The notes below the pieces were generated by a model. It was given only the letters and a program-made list of their open reading frames with translations, had not been told where the DNA came from and made no database searches. The position numbers and the translations under genes were made by a program. A stretch of DNA of 64,000 nucleotides from Pogona vitticeps (taxonomy: Eukaryota; Chordata; Lepidosauria; Squamata; Agamidae), in contig NC_135791.1 in NCBI RefSeq assembly GCF_051106095.1, positions 3,612,001 through 3,676,000 of the forward strand, in the 5' to 3' direction. Positions 1-28,225 of this stretch are shown here, in pieces; the stretch's first letter is position 1; each line of letters begins with the position of its first letter.

Positions 1-452
1 GGAGGAGAGCTCTACTTTGCATAATCCTTGCCTGTTTTCCTGGGCCAAACACCTGAGGAGGCTCTGTATCTGGCAGCAGAAAAGTCACAGACCAATATTA
101 AGTCCTACTTTTCTTTAAAAACCAGCTTGCTACATAGGAATGGCCTATCAAATATTTTATTCATCACTCTAAAAGAAGACATTTCACAACTCCAAAATCA
201 CAATCCAATTGGGGAGGATGAACCTTGGGGGGGCGGCGGTGGCGGGAAACAGGGAAAAGATCGCATCTCACATTTTCCCATTGATTTTTCCAGACCTTTA
301 TATACTTACTCCAGATAGTTGTGCACACAGCACACTACATTTAATACAGATTTGAAATGTCTTCTTGCGCAACAGAGAAGTTATGTCATTAACGGAGATA
401 TCCCTGCTAGTGGAAAGGGAGGAGGGGCACAGTATAAACAGGAAATTAATCA

Positions 453-5547
<5,095 letters not shown>

Positions 5548-5950
5548 CCCGCCGCCCGCTCCGGTACGACGAAGCCTCTGAGGGGGAAAAAAGGGAGGGA
5601 AAGAGATTCGGCTCCGTCCGTTCTTCGTTTGCCGCCGCTCTCGGTTTTCCCTCAGAATGCCGGGACTACGGCGCCCAGCATGCCCCGCGCAGAAGCGCGC
5701 ATGCGCCAACCGACACCGCCCCCTCACTAACAACCCCGTAGCCTGCCGGAAGCTCGGAGATTGGCTCGCGCGGGGAGCGTGGTCTCCGGCTTACCCAGCA
5801 TGCCTTTCGCTCCGCAAAGCTTCAGGAAGGGGACGGCTTGGACTACAACTCCCGACAAGCTCAGCCGTGTCGTCACTGGAGAGAACGCCGTAGGGGAGAA
5901 CCTGAAGGCGTCGTGCGTGCGACGAAACAGAGCGCCTCCCTAAGAGGAAC

Positions 5951-6934
5951 GACTTAGGAATGAGTAACGAGACTCGTTACCTTAAAAAGTAACTTTCGGT
6001 TTTTTAGTTGGATCTGCCTTCTCAGGGTGGAAATGAGGTCTGCCCATAAGAATTAATGGACAAAGGAAGGATTTTAGAGAACCTGTGATGGAAGAGGAGG
6101 GGGAGTATCACAGACGTAATCATCATCATCATCATCATCATCCTAATATACAAATATTATATTATTATTATACTTAAAACTCTTGTACGTAGAAAAATAG
6201 GTATGCAAGAAGAAGTGCTTTTGCTTGTTTTAAATTAAATGTACTGATTAATTAAAATGTATTAAAATTTAAATTCATTTATTTGCATTATTCCCGTATT
6301 TTGCCAGAATGGGGCACCAAGTGGCTTCCAGTGATCTGTCCGGCACAGAATCTAAAAAATATGGAGCACGCGAGGAAAAATGGATGGGGAGGGAGGAGGA
6401 AAAAAAAAACACGAAACCTCCAGCACCCCTTTTTCAACCCTACGGTAACTTTTGCAGGGCCAAAATGTAGTGGGCCAGACTGATTTCCGGGACCAATAAA
6501 TTTGATTATATACCTCCAGTTTGGACTCACCTGTGTTAACCTGTACAAAAGTCTATACAGTGAGGCAAAATGAAAAAAAATAGGGTTAGGGGACACTGGG
6601 AGCTGCAGGGCACCTGTCCCCCCCAAAAAAAACCCTCTGTTTTTGATCATTTTCAACACCTCCTGCTTGCTTTCAAAGAGAGCCAAAGCAAAGCACCTGA
6701 CCGGGGGGAGGGGGGGAACGGCGACAGCCCTCGGGCTGGCCTGGTGCACAACCGAGTCCCAAAGATAAGGGAGGTGAGGCTGTCTCTATTAATAAAGTGA
6801 GAAGCTGCACATCCACCCCAAGCTGGCGATAACCTCGGGGAAGGCTAGCCAGGCATGTTTCCAAAAGAGAAATTCTTCTTTCTCTAGCAGCAAAGGCATG
6901 CTCCTGGTCGAAAGAGTTCTCCAAGATCCTAATA
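5951..6934. other. Intergenic, no gene recognised
   Basis: AT-rich intergenic DNA upstream of TRAPPC3. It includes a short ATC-repeat microsatellite at about 6119-6142. Short words such as AGTAACGAG...GTTACCTT near 5957-5985 reappear around 10.0-10.4 kb, suggesting an old, unclassified dispersed repeat. No coding or RNA signal is visible. Confidence 0.5.
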
Positions 6935-7361
6935 CAGTGGTGCCTCGCTAGACAGTTGCCCCGCATGACAGTTTTTCCGCTAGACATTGGCTTTTTGCGA
7001 TCGCTATAGCGATTCGCAAAACAGTGATTCCTATGGGGGAATTTCGCTGGACAATGTTTTGTCCCTGCTTCGCAAACCGATTATTGCTAGACAACGACTT
7101 TGACAGCTCCCTCTGCACTCGCAAAACGGGTGTTTTCAGGATCTAAGCGTCACAAGACAGCGATTTAAACAGCTGATCGGCGGTTCGCAAAGCGACTTTC
7201 CTATGGCCGATCTTCGCTGGACAACGACGATTCTTCTCCATCGGAACGCATTAAACAGGTTTCAATGCATTCCCATGGGGAAATGCTTTTCGCTAAACGA
7301 TGATTTCGCTAAACAGCAATTTCAGTGGAATGGATTATTGTTGTATAGCGAGGCACCACTG
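6935..7361 (+). mobile_element. Tigger/pogo-like MITE, family A (427 bp)
   Basis: A non-autonomous DNA transposon with inverted termini CAGTGGTGCCTCGCTA ... TAGCGAGGCACCACTG, flanked on both sides by the TA target dinucleotide (6933-6934 and 7362-7363). The interior carries many CGCTAGACAA/TTCGCAAA words, and parts of it are complementary to each other. No transposase is encoded. The TA target site and a terminus resembling mammalian Tigger elements (CAGG-ATACCTCG type) place it in the Tc1/mariner-pogo superfamily. Further copies lie at 20637-21063 and 47349-47775. Confidence 0.85.
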
Positions 7362-8079
7362 TACTCACGTCAATAAAGCCATAATGCCTTGAACACTCAC
7401 TTCATGGGGAGAAGGTTTCCTTATCATTCATGGGGCTTCCTCTAGACTGGCATTTTTTTGGTTAAAACAAAAAGCAACGAGGGATGGCCAATATTTGCAA
7501 CTCACCCTTCCCTGGGAAAAAGGGATGAGTGGAATTTAAAATCTCATGGGAAATTGCAGAGATCAAGGTAGGTGGATTCCCCCCCCCAACCCTTTCTCTA
7601 TATAGGGGGAGCTGACAGGGAGGGTGGCATCACAGGGAAGGGGGGGAAAAGCCGTTATAGACAGAATCCAGATACCCCTTGGTTTTGCTGACGCTGCACG
7701 CTGCATTTTAAAAATATAGATCGGATGAGCTTTGGGGTGGATTATCGGCTGATTATGTTTATGCAGCTTCAGTGTTTGTTTACAGATCAAGGCGGGAAAG
7801 CAAAATATTGGTACTGCTAGTCTCTCTCTCTCTCTCATACACACAACACACACACACACCCTTTGGTAGCATTTTTCATCACCAGCCAAATAGAGTTCAC
7901 CAAAAATCTGTTTAAAATGGAACACTTAATTTACGTACTTTCTGACCGTGCTGCTTACCGCAGCCCTCCTCCCACTGCTGCGGAATGGATTTGTAACTCT
8001 GTTTTTTTCAGTTTGAAATATGAAAATAAAAGTGTGTTAGAGCTTTCCTTTCTTTATTACTTGCGAGCAGGGATGGGGA
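7362..8079. other. Intergenic, simple repeats only
   Basis: No gene is recognised. A short CT then CA microsatellite occupies about 7818-7860, and there are C and G homopolymer runs. Open frames here are short and show no coding character. Confidence 0.4.
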
Positions 8080-8305
8080 CCTGCTGACTCGACTTGCTGT
8101 AAAGTTGGGCTTCGGTCGCACCGGCGACTCCACTCAGACCTGACGGGTTTTTGTTTTTAATGACTCAGACCTGACTCATGACTCAGAAGCCACTCATCCT
8201 CTACTTTTTTTTTCTGGGGGGGGGGAGCTCATTTTAAATAAGGATTCGAACTCAGGTCTTGGTACCAAAGACTCAGACCCGAAGATATGCCAACGTCCCT
8301 CCTTA
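8080..8305 (-). repeat. Unclassified dispersed repeat (copy 1 of 2)
   Basis: Repeat rich in GACTCAGACCTGA words and ending in TGGTACCAAAGACTCAGACC and GCCAACGTCCCT. The reverse complement of this segment matches 41518-41695, which reads GGGACGTTGGCA, then TTTGGTACCAAGTCCTGAG, then TTGAGTCTGAGTCATG. It is probably a diverged SINE or short DNA element; I could not assign a family. Confidence 0.5.
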
Positions 8306-8699
8306 CCAGAATCTGCATTAGCCCCGATCCAAATCAGGATGACCACCTAGAAAGAGAGATTTTTTTTGACTCCTCTCCATCCAGCGGTTTCTTTTATTCA
8401 TCAACTCCCTCACTTTAGGCAAGCAGTTGAGTTTTATTTTATCAATAATTTAGAGTTAAAAAAAGAGAGAGACACCCTTTTTTTTGGTCCACGCCTCTGA
8501 GAATCCCCCAGCCAGCAGATAAATGTGGGAATTGCCATTTTAAAATGCAAGTTTTCCCCAAGCTTTGATAAGAACTTTAAAAAAGAAGGCAGAGAGGTTT
8601 TGAGAGGCTTGCCAAAAATCAGCTGGGTTCAGTATCTTTCTGCGGTCAAGTCATTCAGATTTAGGGCGGCTCTTTTTTCAAGGTAGAGAGTGACTCAGA

Positions 8700-8810
8700 A
8701 GCGGTTTCCCCTTCTCTTCTTCCCTGGACCGGGCACAGCTTGCCCAAGGCTACCCAGGCTGGACCTTCTCCCATGAGAATCCAATTCCCAACCTCTGGCC
8801 CTGTAGCCTT
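8700..8810 (-). repeat. tRNA-derived SINE fragment (minus orientation)
   Basis: Contains CAGCTTGCCCAAGGCTACCC and AATTCCCAACCTCTGG, the reverse complement of the SINE body and of the B-box-like part of the tRNA head shared with the copies at 21728-21930, 50597-50825 and 56278-56518. It is 5'- and 3'-truncated and is followed directly by a degraded hairpin-type repeat at about 8810-8905 (TTTTGGACTACACATCCCAG...TTTTGGGAGTTGTGATC). Confidence 0.65.
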
Positions 8811-8905
8811 TTCTGGAATTCAGAAATGTGTGTAGCTTTTGGACTACACATCCCAGAATCCCCTCACCGTGTGGCCTTTGGCGTTTTGGGAGTTGTGATC
8901 TGAAA

Positions 8906-9695
8906 CAGGCAGACTTCTCTAGCCGCAGAACGGATGCCTTGAGCTCTGTTTTTCCCTCCCGTCCCCAGAATGCCATTTGGAACAGGAAGTATCATCCATC
9001 AGCCTAACAAGGGGGCTCTTGTTTTTTTCCCCCCTTCTTGTCTCCTTTAGATGCTCCAGAGTCCTCCTTGGGAACTTCCAGGCAAGGGTGGCACCTGAGT
9101 TGCAGGATCCGTGACGGTGGAAGGAAGCGCCCCCGAGGACCGCAGCTCCTAGCCGATCTCGTGCCGTCCACCGGTGGTTCTGACTTCTTTTCCAACCAGC
9201 TGTGGAGGGCAGGGGTTCAAAGAGGCAGCCGAAAGTGCCCGCAGGAGGCCTCTGGAGTTTCCTATCTGTTGCCTTTTTTCCCCCCTTTTCTCATCTCTTG
9301 CTTCTTCTTAATTCCTTCTGTCTGGCCCAGAGAAAAAGCAGAAGGCAAAGATCTTTAAGGCTGTCAAATCTGATCAGGCCCAGATGAATCATTGACTCGG
9401 TTGGGATTGGTGTGTGTGTGTGTGTGTCTGTGTGCATGTGCGAGAGATTTGAGGAACAGATCTGGACTTCTTCCCAAACTGCAGATACCCAAGAGACATC
9501 TGCGAACGAAATCCCCAGACAGGAAAAAAAAATTAATATTTTTGAGACATCCCTGGAATTGGAACAAGAGATGGGGGGCTGGGGGGTGCGCCTTGAAAGG
9601 ATTCACCCGCTTGTAGTGATTCAGGCTCACTTTTCTGCTTCATCGTGTGCATAGCGTTCTTGCTTAAAGAAGGCGCGTCGTTCTGAGGCTACCCG
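8906..9695. other. Intergenic, no gene recognised
   Basis: Pyrimidine-rich stretches and a short GT microsatellite (about 9410-9440). Open frames up to about 100 codons occur on both strands but overlap one another and resemble no known protein. Confidence 0.4.
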
Positions 9696-9699
9696 ACTC

Positions 9700-9900
9700 T
9701 GGGCCTCGTATGAGAAGGCAACGCTCATTGGAAAAGACAGGAAGGCGAGGAAAAGCCGAAGGAAGCAGGACAAGAGGAAGAGCTAGCATGAGATGGGTTG
9801 ACTCGGTGAAAGAAGCCACAGCCTATAGTCTGAAAGACTTGAGCAGAGCTGGGCATGACAGCATCTTTTGGAGAGAAGATGAAGAGGGAGAGCTTACTGG
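9700..9900 (+). mobile_element. BovB/RTE-like LINE 3' fragment
   Basis: In one frame the segment encodes a degraded form of the reverse-transcriptase-protein C-terminal tail: a MRRQRSLEKT-like start, then MRWVDSVKEAT and LKDLSRAGHDSIFW. This is the same tail motif as in the clearer copies at 14957-15345, 27215-27412, 42058-42365 and 63590-64000. It is a 5'-truncated, old copy with no ORF of functional length. Confidence 0.6.
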
Positions 9901-9964
9901 CCCGGCATCGAGTGAACTGTTGAGCGGGGAAGAGACGGGATCCCCACATCCGACTCCTCGTTTA

Positions 9965-11000
9965 ACAGTCTGACCACCACCCAGTCATCCGGCCTCTTAT
10001 ATTTGGCTAGCCGTGCCCTCTGGAGCAAAATTTGGAAGTAACTTGTTATAGTTACCTTTAACTACTTTTTAGTTATGAGCAGTGCAGCTAGTTATTACCA
10101 GTATACATGTTAGTTGTAACAGGTGCCATCTATGTTATGTATGGGTAGTGAGAAACAAGAAGTTACCTTCAGTTATTTTTAAGTGACAAGATTTCCACCC
10201 CTACACCCCCAGGTTTTGTGCCATTTCTTACCCATCTTAAGTGGCAAAGTTCTGATACAGTATTTCTAAGGTGCAACATCAGAATTGGCCACTAGGAGGA
10301 AACAGAGAGCATGTCCCTCTATTTTTCCCTCTGCCTCCCTGCTAATGACAAAATACATTCACTTGTATGCCCAGAGCAAGGAAAACAATAACGGCAAAAA
10401 GTAACGAGTAACTCAACTAGTTCCTTTGAAACTTTACATTTTGAACTCTGCTCCAAAAACATGCCCATGTGGGAATGGAATCAACAGAACAATCACTTGC
10501 AGTTATGAATGCAGTATCTGCTATAAAAATAAGCAGTTACTTTTTAAAAAGTGGCCAAATTCATTCATACAGTCCAGCCAAAATTGAATAATCGCAACAA
10601 AGATCGCTTTCCAAACGAAGAGAAAAAGCCAGAATATATAGAATATATGCTTAATGCACATGACATAATCCCCCAAGTTGACAATCACAGTTTCAATTTC
10701 TAGTGAAGACTCTTGGCTTTTAACCTGATTGTATACAATGGGATTTTCCTAAAGTCACACATTTTCTGAATCACGGCTTGGCATCCGTGGTGGACTGGAG
10801 TCTGCTATAGATCATCACCTCTGTGAGCTCACGGGGTTCAACACTGGTGAAGAAAACATCACTTTTTGCTTAATTCTTTGAATGGCAGGGAAATGATGGG
10901 GGGGGGTTCCTCCAGGGAATGGAAAGCAGAAGGTGTATGCAATTTTTTTCCTATCCTGTTCACATCAAAATAATAATAGTAAATGATAAAAAAAAATATT
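9965..11000. other. Intergenic, no gene recognised
   Basis: AT-rich DNA with repeated AGTTACTTTTT/AAGTAACGAGTAACT words (10.0-10.6 kb) like those near 5.96 kb. Nothing coding is supported. Confidence 0.4.
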
Positions 11001-11002
11001 TG

Positions 11003-11178
11003 TGTGCCATCAGGTGCTTTTCAGGGTTTCCCAGATACAGAGTATTCAGACGTGGTTTACCCTTCTTCTTTTCTGGGGTTCCTCTAGGACTGGGCAGTTT
11101 GCCCAAGGCCATAGAGGCTGGCCCTTCCTCCTAGGAGGCAAAGTGGGGCATCGAACTCCCAACATCAGAGGTGATGCT
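11003..11178 (-). repeat. tRNA-derived SINE (minus orientation)
   Basis: Reverse complement of the GAT-tailed tRNA SINE. It runs from GTGCCATCAGGTGCTTTTCA (body 3' end) through TTGCCCAAGGCCATAGAGGC to the tRNA-like head (GGGCATCGAACTCCCAACAT, a B-box equivalent). Confidence 0.7.
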
Positions 11179-11286
11179 GAGTGAGGATTCTGGGAACTGT
11201 AGTCGAAAAGCAATTTTCCCACACTCTTCAAATAATTTCTTGTGTGCACCTCTGGCCACAAGGTCACCATCACAGAGCCTGGAGTA

Positions 11287-11712
11287 CAGCAGGACCCCAT
11301 ATCCATGGGGATCGGTTCCAAGGTCCCCCCTGCGAAGACTGAAAGAAGTGAATTATGGCAGACACAATTTTAATACCTGTAGAAGAGGTAGCTGTGTTAG
11401 TCTGTGCAAGCATTATAGGTGGAAACAAAAGAAGAAGCGAAAAGAGACAAAACATGGTCACACCATAAAGACTATATATTGTGAGCTTTCCTGGACAAAT
11501 CCACTTCCTCAGACATAAGAGACATCATTTAAATTGTGAATGCTATACATAGCATGGTCTCTGGCTCCCTCTAGTGGCCAGTTCTAGTAACTTCATCTTC
11601 AGAAATATCTATCTCTAGCATTTTTCTTTTAATATTTTTAATATTTTCAGACGGAGCATAAGTGAACTAGCGGATACCGATCCCACGGATAAGAGGGTCC
11701 GACTCTAGATTA
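11287..11712. mobile_element. Tigger/pogo-like MITE, family B, with another repeat inserted in it
   Basis: The left end reads CAGCAGGACCCCATATCCAT after TA. The right part reads AAGTGAACTAGCGGATACCG...GGATAAGAGGGTCC, matching the family-B consensus seen at 33544-33753. Between about 11371 and 11515 a foreign segment interrupts it, containing GTAGCTGTGTTAGTCTGTGC and GAGCTTTCCTGGACAAATCC. That segment is a separate dispersed repeat which I could not classify. There is no coding capacity. Confidence 0.65.
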
Positions 11713-11984
11713 ATTTCTGCACTTCAGCTCCCAGAATGCTCCTTGCCAGTGCGGCCAGCGGCCTTGCTAGCTGGGTGATTCTGGGGACTGTGTTTTTTCT
11801 CTCTGAAATAACCTTGGGTGTGTCCGCCCTACCAAATTAAGGCTTATTGAAGTCTGTATAATTCTTATTATTTGCTCTAAAAGACTGTGGGGGGGGCTCC
11901 ATTTATGTGAAATAGCCTGTGAGTCGCGTTTGCCAGGTTTCTCCACCCAGCTACCCAATTTATGAGAATTGTTTGTGAGTCAAA

Positions 11985-12155
11985 GGTAGAGCAGGACGTG
12001 GAAGACCCGAGTTCAAGTTCCCGCTCAACCACAAAAACTCATTGAGGGTGGCAGTGGTAAAACACTCCTTGAACAGCTCCCATCTCTTCGAAAACCTGCC
12101 TTCAGGGGAACTGTAACTCAGAAGTGACTTGATAGTCCATCTCTTGACAATAAAA
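11985..12155 (+). repeat. tRNA/MIR-type SINE, diverged
   Basis: Has a tRNA-like head (ACCCGAGTTCAAGTTCCCGC), a MIR-like middle (CAACCACAAAAACTCATTGA) and a tail AACTCAGAAGTGACTTGATA. It resembles the copies near 29686-29765 and 60415-60562. Confidence 0.5.
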
Positions 12156-14528
12156 TGGGCCAGTGTTTTGGCAATGCTTGAAGGTACCGGAGGAAAACGA
12201 GGTCTGGAGCAATTGACCCTGTTTCAGCTGGCGGCACAAAGAGGAGCAGCTTTCGGGGAAATGCACAGGAAACCGTTGCCCTCTTCCCTTTGTCAAGGAG
12301 AAGACTCAACCTGTCAGGCAGCAGCCTGCCTTCACCACTTTTAAACAGGCGCTGCGGCTCCGGTAGAACACATGTCGAACAGCGCTAGCTGCAGGATTGG
12401 TGCCAAAGGCAGACGAGGAACAGAGCTGGATTGAGCAGGAAAAGCAGGCGGGATGATCCTATAACGATTTTCACAGCTTCCCAAATTGCTAATTCGCTTG
12501 TTTTCGTTTCGCGTCCAAACCAGACACCAAGTTTGATTTTTTGGGAAATGAAGCCGCTTTAAAGATCTGTCTCTGGAGGAGGTCCTGGGTTGTCGCCTCC
12601 TTCTGTGGAGGCCATCCTGGTTGTCAGCCCTGCTCCCCCAACCCTCCCCTTCCTATGAGATATTTTGCAAAATCATCCGATCCGACCCAGACTGCGGACG
12701 CCTGCATATTTTAAATTTTGCGGGATGCTTGTGTGTGACTGTACTCATTAATATCTCTGCAATCCAAACATTTTGGCTGGCTTAATCGGTTTGATTTAGA
12801 GGTCATTGGAGTCGTATTTCTCTGTAGCTCCGGGGTATTTTAAATTAGGACGCTTCTTCTCTGGCCTGTTTTTAGAGTTTGCAAACTTTTGAGAAACAGT
12901 CTATGGTATAAAGGATACTGATGCGTCTTGTTTTCCATTTGCTTCAGTTCTACGATACAAATACATCAATGCCTACTTGCTTGTGCTGATCATATCTTAT
13001 TTTGCCTTTACAAGACTCCTGTATCTCTCAAAATTAAACAGAAAAGGTTATGCCACCAAAGGCAGTGTTCCTCATTACTGAAAGCAATCAGACAGGAAAA
13101 ACTGCATGTAGAAGCATTTCCCCTTCCTATGAGTGATTCTAGACGGTGCTCTCATTACACAGTTACCCTGCCTTGCCCAAGAATTTGGCTGCAGAGTTTT
13201 GAATTTCTACTTCAATTCTTCTAGCTGCACAGCAGAAGTGCAGGGATTCATAGACCAGAGTCACTTCAATCACCCCTTTTCTCATTAACTGGCACTTACA
13301 GTCTCAGTAGCTCACTCTGAGATATTAGTCAGCGAAAGAATAAAAAAGTTTCACTACTTACCGTTGAACGGATCAAACTGCAGACTGGCAAAACGTGACT
13401 GCTTTGAGCAACAGATTTCGGCGGACTCACTGACTTAAAACAGACAACAGAGAGGAAAAAAAGAACTGAGCAGAGAGGCGGGGAATCCACAACCTTTAGT
13501 GTACAAGAGCTGAGCAGGGGAACACCAGGAGCATTTCAGATAGAGGATCGGCTTCCATGAAAGAGTGGTTGACTGCCACACGGTCAGGGTTTGTAATCTG
13601 AATGGAGCATCCTTCATCCTAAACTTCGTAGCTGCCCCAATGGTGAGAGGGGTCTATGCCAGCAATAGGATTCTCTTTTCAGCTCCAAGCTAAACCGTCT
13701 CTCTTTCTTCATCTCTTCCTGCCTATTCATTTTATTTTGGAAGCCGCTCTGCCTGTATGTGTGGTTTCAATGCCAGCTTTCACGCTCCCCTTTGTACAGT
13801 TTAACTGGAATCCCAGTTAGGAATTCCACTTAAAACTGGGAGAGGTTAGCTCCACCAGATCTGGGTTTTAAGTGACCTTTAAGATGTGTTCCCCATCGCT
13901 TTTAACAAAGATGTTGTCAGCTGAAACGCTGGGCTGGATGTTCTGCTTTTAAGGCTATCATCCTGGTGACTTTAAAAAGTCATTTTCTAATGGGGGGTGA
14001 CCCGCTTTTATATTCATTCCAGGTTTTTTTCTGGAAACATCTCCTGATGTTTCCTGTTCTAGAAGTGAAGCAAGACCACCAAACGCTAGAACAGGAAACC
14101 GAAAGGCCGGCCAGAGAAACTGAGGAGCTAGACTGCGGGGGGGGGGGGGGAAGCAAAAAGTCCCGTTGACTGGAGGGTGTCTGTTCTTGTGGTCTCATTA
14201 TCTCATCCGAAGTGGTGCTTGACTCCACGAGCGAGCATCTTTGGGCTGAGCCGGGCCAGGTTCCAAAAACCTGCAGGGAGGCAAAGGGGTGGGGGAGAGA
14301 CGAAGGGGGTGGGGAGAGTTTAAAACATCATCCTCCGCCTAAAACAGTTGTCAGGAGGACGTGAGCCAGAGAAGGAATTGTAAGGGTTTTTCTTACCGGA
14401 CAGGCTCAAGATCCTTGGGATCGGAGGTGCCCGTCTGAGAGGTGCTTGAACTCTCTCGTGCCTTGAGAGGGATGTGCAGGAGGAAGCCGCAGCGAAGGGA
14501 GAGAAGATCTGAGCCACAGTGTTTCAAG
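12156..14528. other. Intergenic, upstream of the angiopoietin gene
   Basis: No gene is recognised between the SINE near 12.1 kb and the angiopoietin start codon. The last 200 bp hold the likely 5' UTR and core promoter. A TTTAAAA word at about 14320 could serve as a weak TATA element, but this is a guess. A run of about 12 G at 14137-14150 is simple sequence. Confidence 0.35.
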
Positions 14529-25717
<11,189 letters not shown>

Positions 25718-26314
25718 AAAACCACACCACGAGATGCATGAGACTCAGAGGCAGAGGCCGCTGGGTGAACGGAGCCAGCAAAATTCAACCCAAACCCAGA
25801 GACAGTATCGTGCAAGGTCTGGACAGGGGACTGTTTACTGGGACTCAAGATGTCCCTGTAGTTGATAGTGGTGGCCCCAAGGGGGCGCTAGCTGCAGGAG
25901 AGGCACCAGAGAGATACTAGGACTTTGTATGTTCTTTCTCTGCTTGGTGAACGCGGTGCAAATAACAGATCCTGAATCTTCTCAAAATCCTGAACTGAAA
26001 ACGTATCAGCTTTTGCCAGAACAAGCAAGGTTTTTCCGAAAGCGTCTACTTAGCAAACTCCAGAGGAGTTGAGCAAAACCTTCTGGAGGCAGGAAGAGGC
26101 ACCACCCACTACTCTGCGACTTCTAGTTACACCCCGCTAGCAAAAACGGTTCTTCATATCAGCAAATAGGGTCCTCTGAATTGACCCTGCCTGCCTGCCT
26201 CGAGGATAATGCACCTATCATTTTTATATCTCTTTCGTCATACATTGAAATTTCACTCCTACCTCGGGTACCCCATATATAGAAGATATTAGCAGAGCCC
26301 CAGAAATATACCTT

Positions 26315-26320
26315 AATAAA
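26315..26320 (+). terminator. Poly(A) signal AATAAA of the angiopoietin gene
   Basis: First AATAAA downstream of the angiopoietin stop codon, giving a 3' UTR of about 620 bp. It is followed by a CA run and a GT-containing stretch (about 26325-26375) that could serve as the downstream element. Confidence 0.6.
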
Positions 26321-26339
26321 GCGATACACACACACAGGA

Positions 26340-27214
26340 GTAAGTTAAATGATACTGGGATGGTAATTGTGTGTTTTACGATTACAAGAGGGGTTTTTGA
26401 CATTTTCCCCGCTGTGCCTAATTTTGGAAACGTTACAAAAGCTTTTTTGGGGATAAACTACAATTCCCAAATGCTGAGGTTTCATTTTTGTGTTGTTTTG
26501 TTTTATTTAAAGCCTATCCCAAGTTTACATCAAGTTTTTGCGCTACCGGGCCATCCTACCTTGAGTCAATTTCGTAATAATTGCGTGTAAACAGATGCCT
26601 GGGAAAGTACAGATAACACTTGAAATTTATTAGGTAACAAAGGTTTGTCTGGCACCTTCATCTATATCTCAGCTGAGGATTTAAAGCCAGAACTTTGGAG
26701 CCACTGGTTTCATCATCATCATAAAGAGCATTTGGCAACTCAAGACATCGTCACCGACACAGCCACGCCGTGTTCAGATTTGTACACAAACAGTTCCTGT
26801 AGTAAAGCCAGAGGATCCAGACTTGTGGGGAAGCCAGAGAAAAGATGTGGGCACCATGGCCAACCTAGGAATATAAAGAGGTTTTAAGAATATAAATCCT
26901 GGCTCGACCCTTCTGCGCTTGGTAAACACGGCACTTTGAACAAAGAGCGGCAGAATAATCTGTATAGGGCCCTACGGCTGGGTTACGGGAAGCCGCTACG
27001 ATAGGACTGAAGGCTATATTCCGTGTGCAACTCACCAAATGCTTCCTCCCAGATGCTGTGGGTGTTATGGTGCACCATCACAATCAACTCAATGGCTCCC
27101 TTGTTGTTCTCCCTGGGAAACTCATTCTCTGCAAAGAATATTTGTTAGCCATCTCTTGGCACATGCGGGGGGCCTGTTAATCCTGGGACAGGAAAAAACA
27201 TTTACTAGCAGACC
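26340..27214. other. Intergenic, no gene recognised
   Basis: AT-rich DNA between the angiopoietin poly(A) site and a LINE fragment. Short open frames (for example 26645-26887) resemble nothing I know. Confidence 0.4.
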
Positions 27215-27412
27215 CGGATGTTGGGAAAGGGTGAAGGCAAGAGGAGAAGGGGACGACAGAGGATGAGATGGTTGGACAGGGTCACCGAAGCGACCAACGT
27301 GAATTTGACCCAACTCCGGGAGGCAGTGGAAGATAGGAGGGTCTGGCGTGCTCTGGTCCATGGGGGTCACGAAGAGTCGGACACGACTAAACGACTAAAC
27401 AACAACAAGCAG
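27215..27412 (+). mobile_element. BovB/RTE LINE 3' terminus
   Basis: Encodes MLGKGEGKRRRGRQRMRWLD, then VTEATNVNLTQLREAVEDRR and VWRALVHG. It ends in the diagnostic BovB 3' tail, AGTCGGACACGACTAAACGA followed by CTAAACAACAACAAG. It is 5'-truncated to about 200 bp. This is the least degraded 3' end of the family in the window. Confidence 0.9.
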
Positions 27413-27599
27413 ACTTTAATGCATGGCAGCCTTGGAAATTCACCTTTGGGTCCCTGGGTTGTTTGTTTTTTGTTTGTTTTTAAACTGGGGATAAGGTAAG
27501 GAGTACAAAAGGTAGAGGGGGACATGGGGGAAGGAGAACACAACTGTATGCTGTCATCCAATCTGTTTGTTCACCTTGCCATATCAAGCCGACTTTCCA

Positions 27600-28190
27600 C
27601 CTTTCTGCCATTTTATTGCCCTACAGGTTTCAACTTACAGTTACATCTTAGTTTAATTCTATGTTCTTCCAGCACTATCTGGTGACTCGAGCCGTTTGTA
27701 TAATAAATCCCATCGTCCAGTTGCCTTTTGCATTGGACAGTCTTTCGACACTTCTGATAGAATATCCATTTCTGCCGCTTTCCAGATCTTCTCAATGAGT
27801 TCCTCTTGTTTTGGTATCTCCGATTTCTTCCAGTTCTTCGCATAAAGAATTCTGGCTGCCGTGATTATATATATAACTAGGTAGTTCTTTCTCTTATCTA
27901 TATTATCTGGTACAAAGCTCAGTAAAAACCATTCTGGGGTTAGGGGAACACAGTATTTTTTGTATGTCTTGCTATCCAATACTGTTTCGTGACTCTACAA
28001 GTCCACCACATATGGTGAAAGCTTCCCTCTTGTGCTTCACACTTCCAACAAACATTTCACACCTCTGTATAAATCTTTGACAAATTTTCCCCAGTCATCT
28101 GCCACCTATTAAACATCTTATATATGTTGAAATTTACCGATTTTGTGAGCTTTATGTCATTTTCCCATTTTTGGATCCCTGTTTTTAAAC
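27600..28190 (-). mobile_element. L1 LINE fragment (ORF2 C-terminal region)
   Basis: The minus strand encodes a degraded L1 ORF2 C terminus: YLVIYIITAARILYAKNWKK, EIPKQEELIEKIWKAAEMDI and LSEVSKD, with a preceding HHMWWTC-like segment (from GTCCACCACATATGGTGAAA on the plus strand). The AARI-YAK-WK-E-P pattern is characteristic of vertebrate L1 ORF2 tails. It is 5'-truncated and not functional. Confidence 0.8.
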
Positions 28191-28225
28191 ACTAGCAACA
28201 TTATTTGGTAGTTCTATATCATGCT

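Noticed and set aside
14472-14528. Upstream in-frame ATG that would extend the angiopoietin N terminus
   Set aside because: It would put about 19 basic residues before the signal peptide. The ATG at 14529 starts directly with the hydrophobic signal and fits the family.
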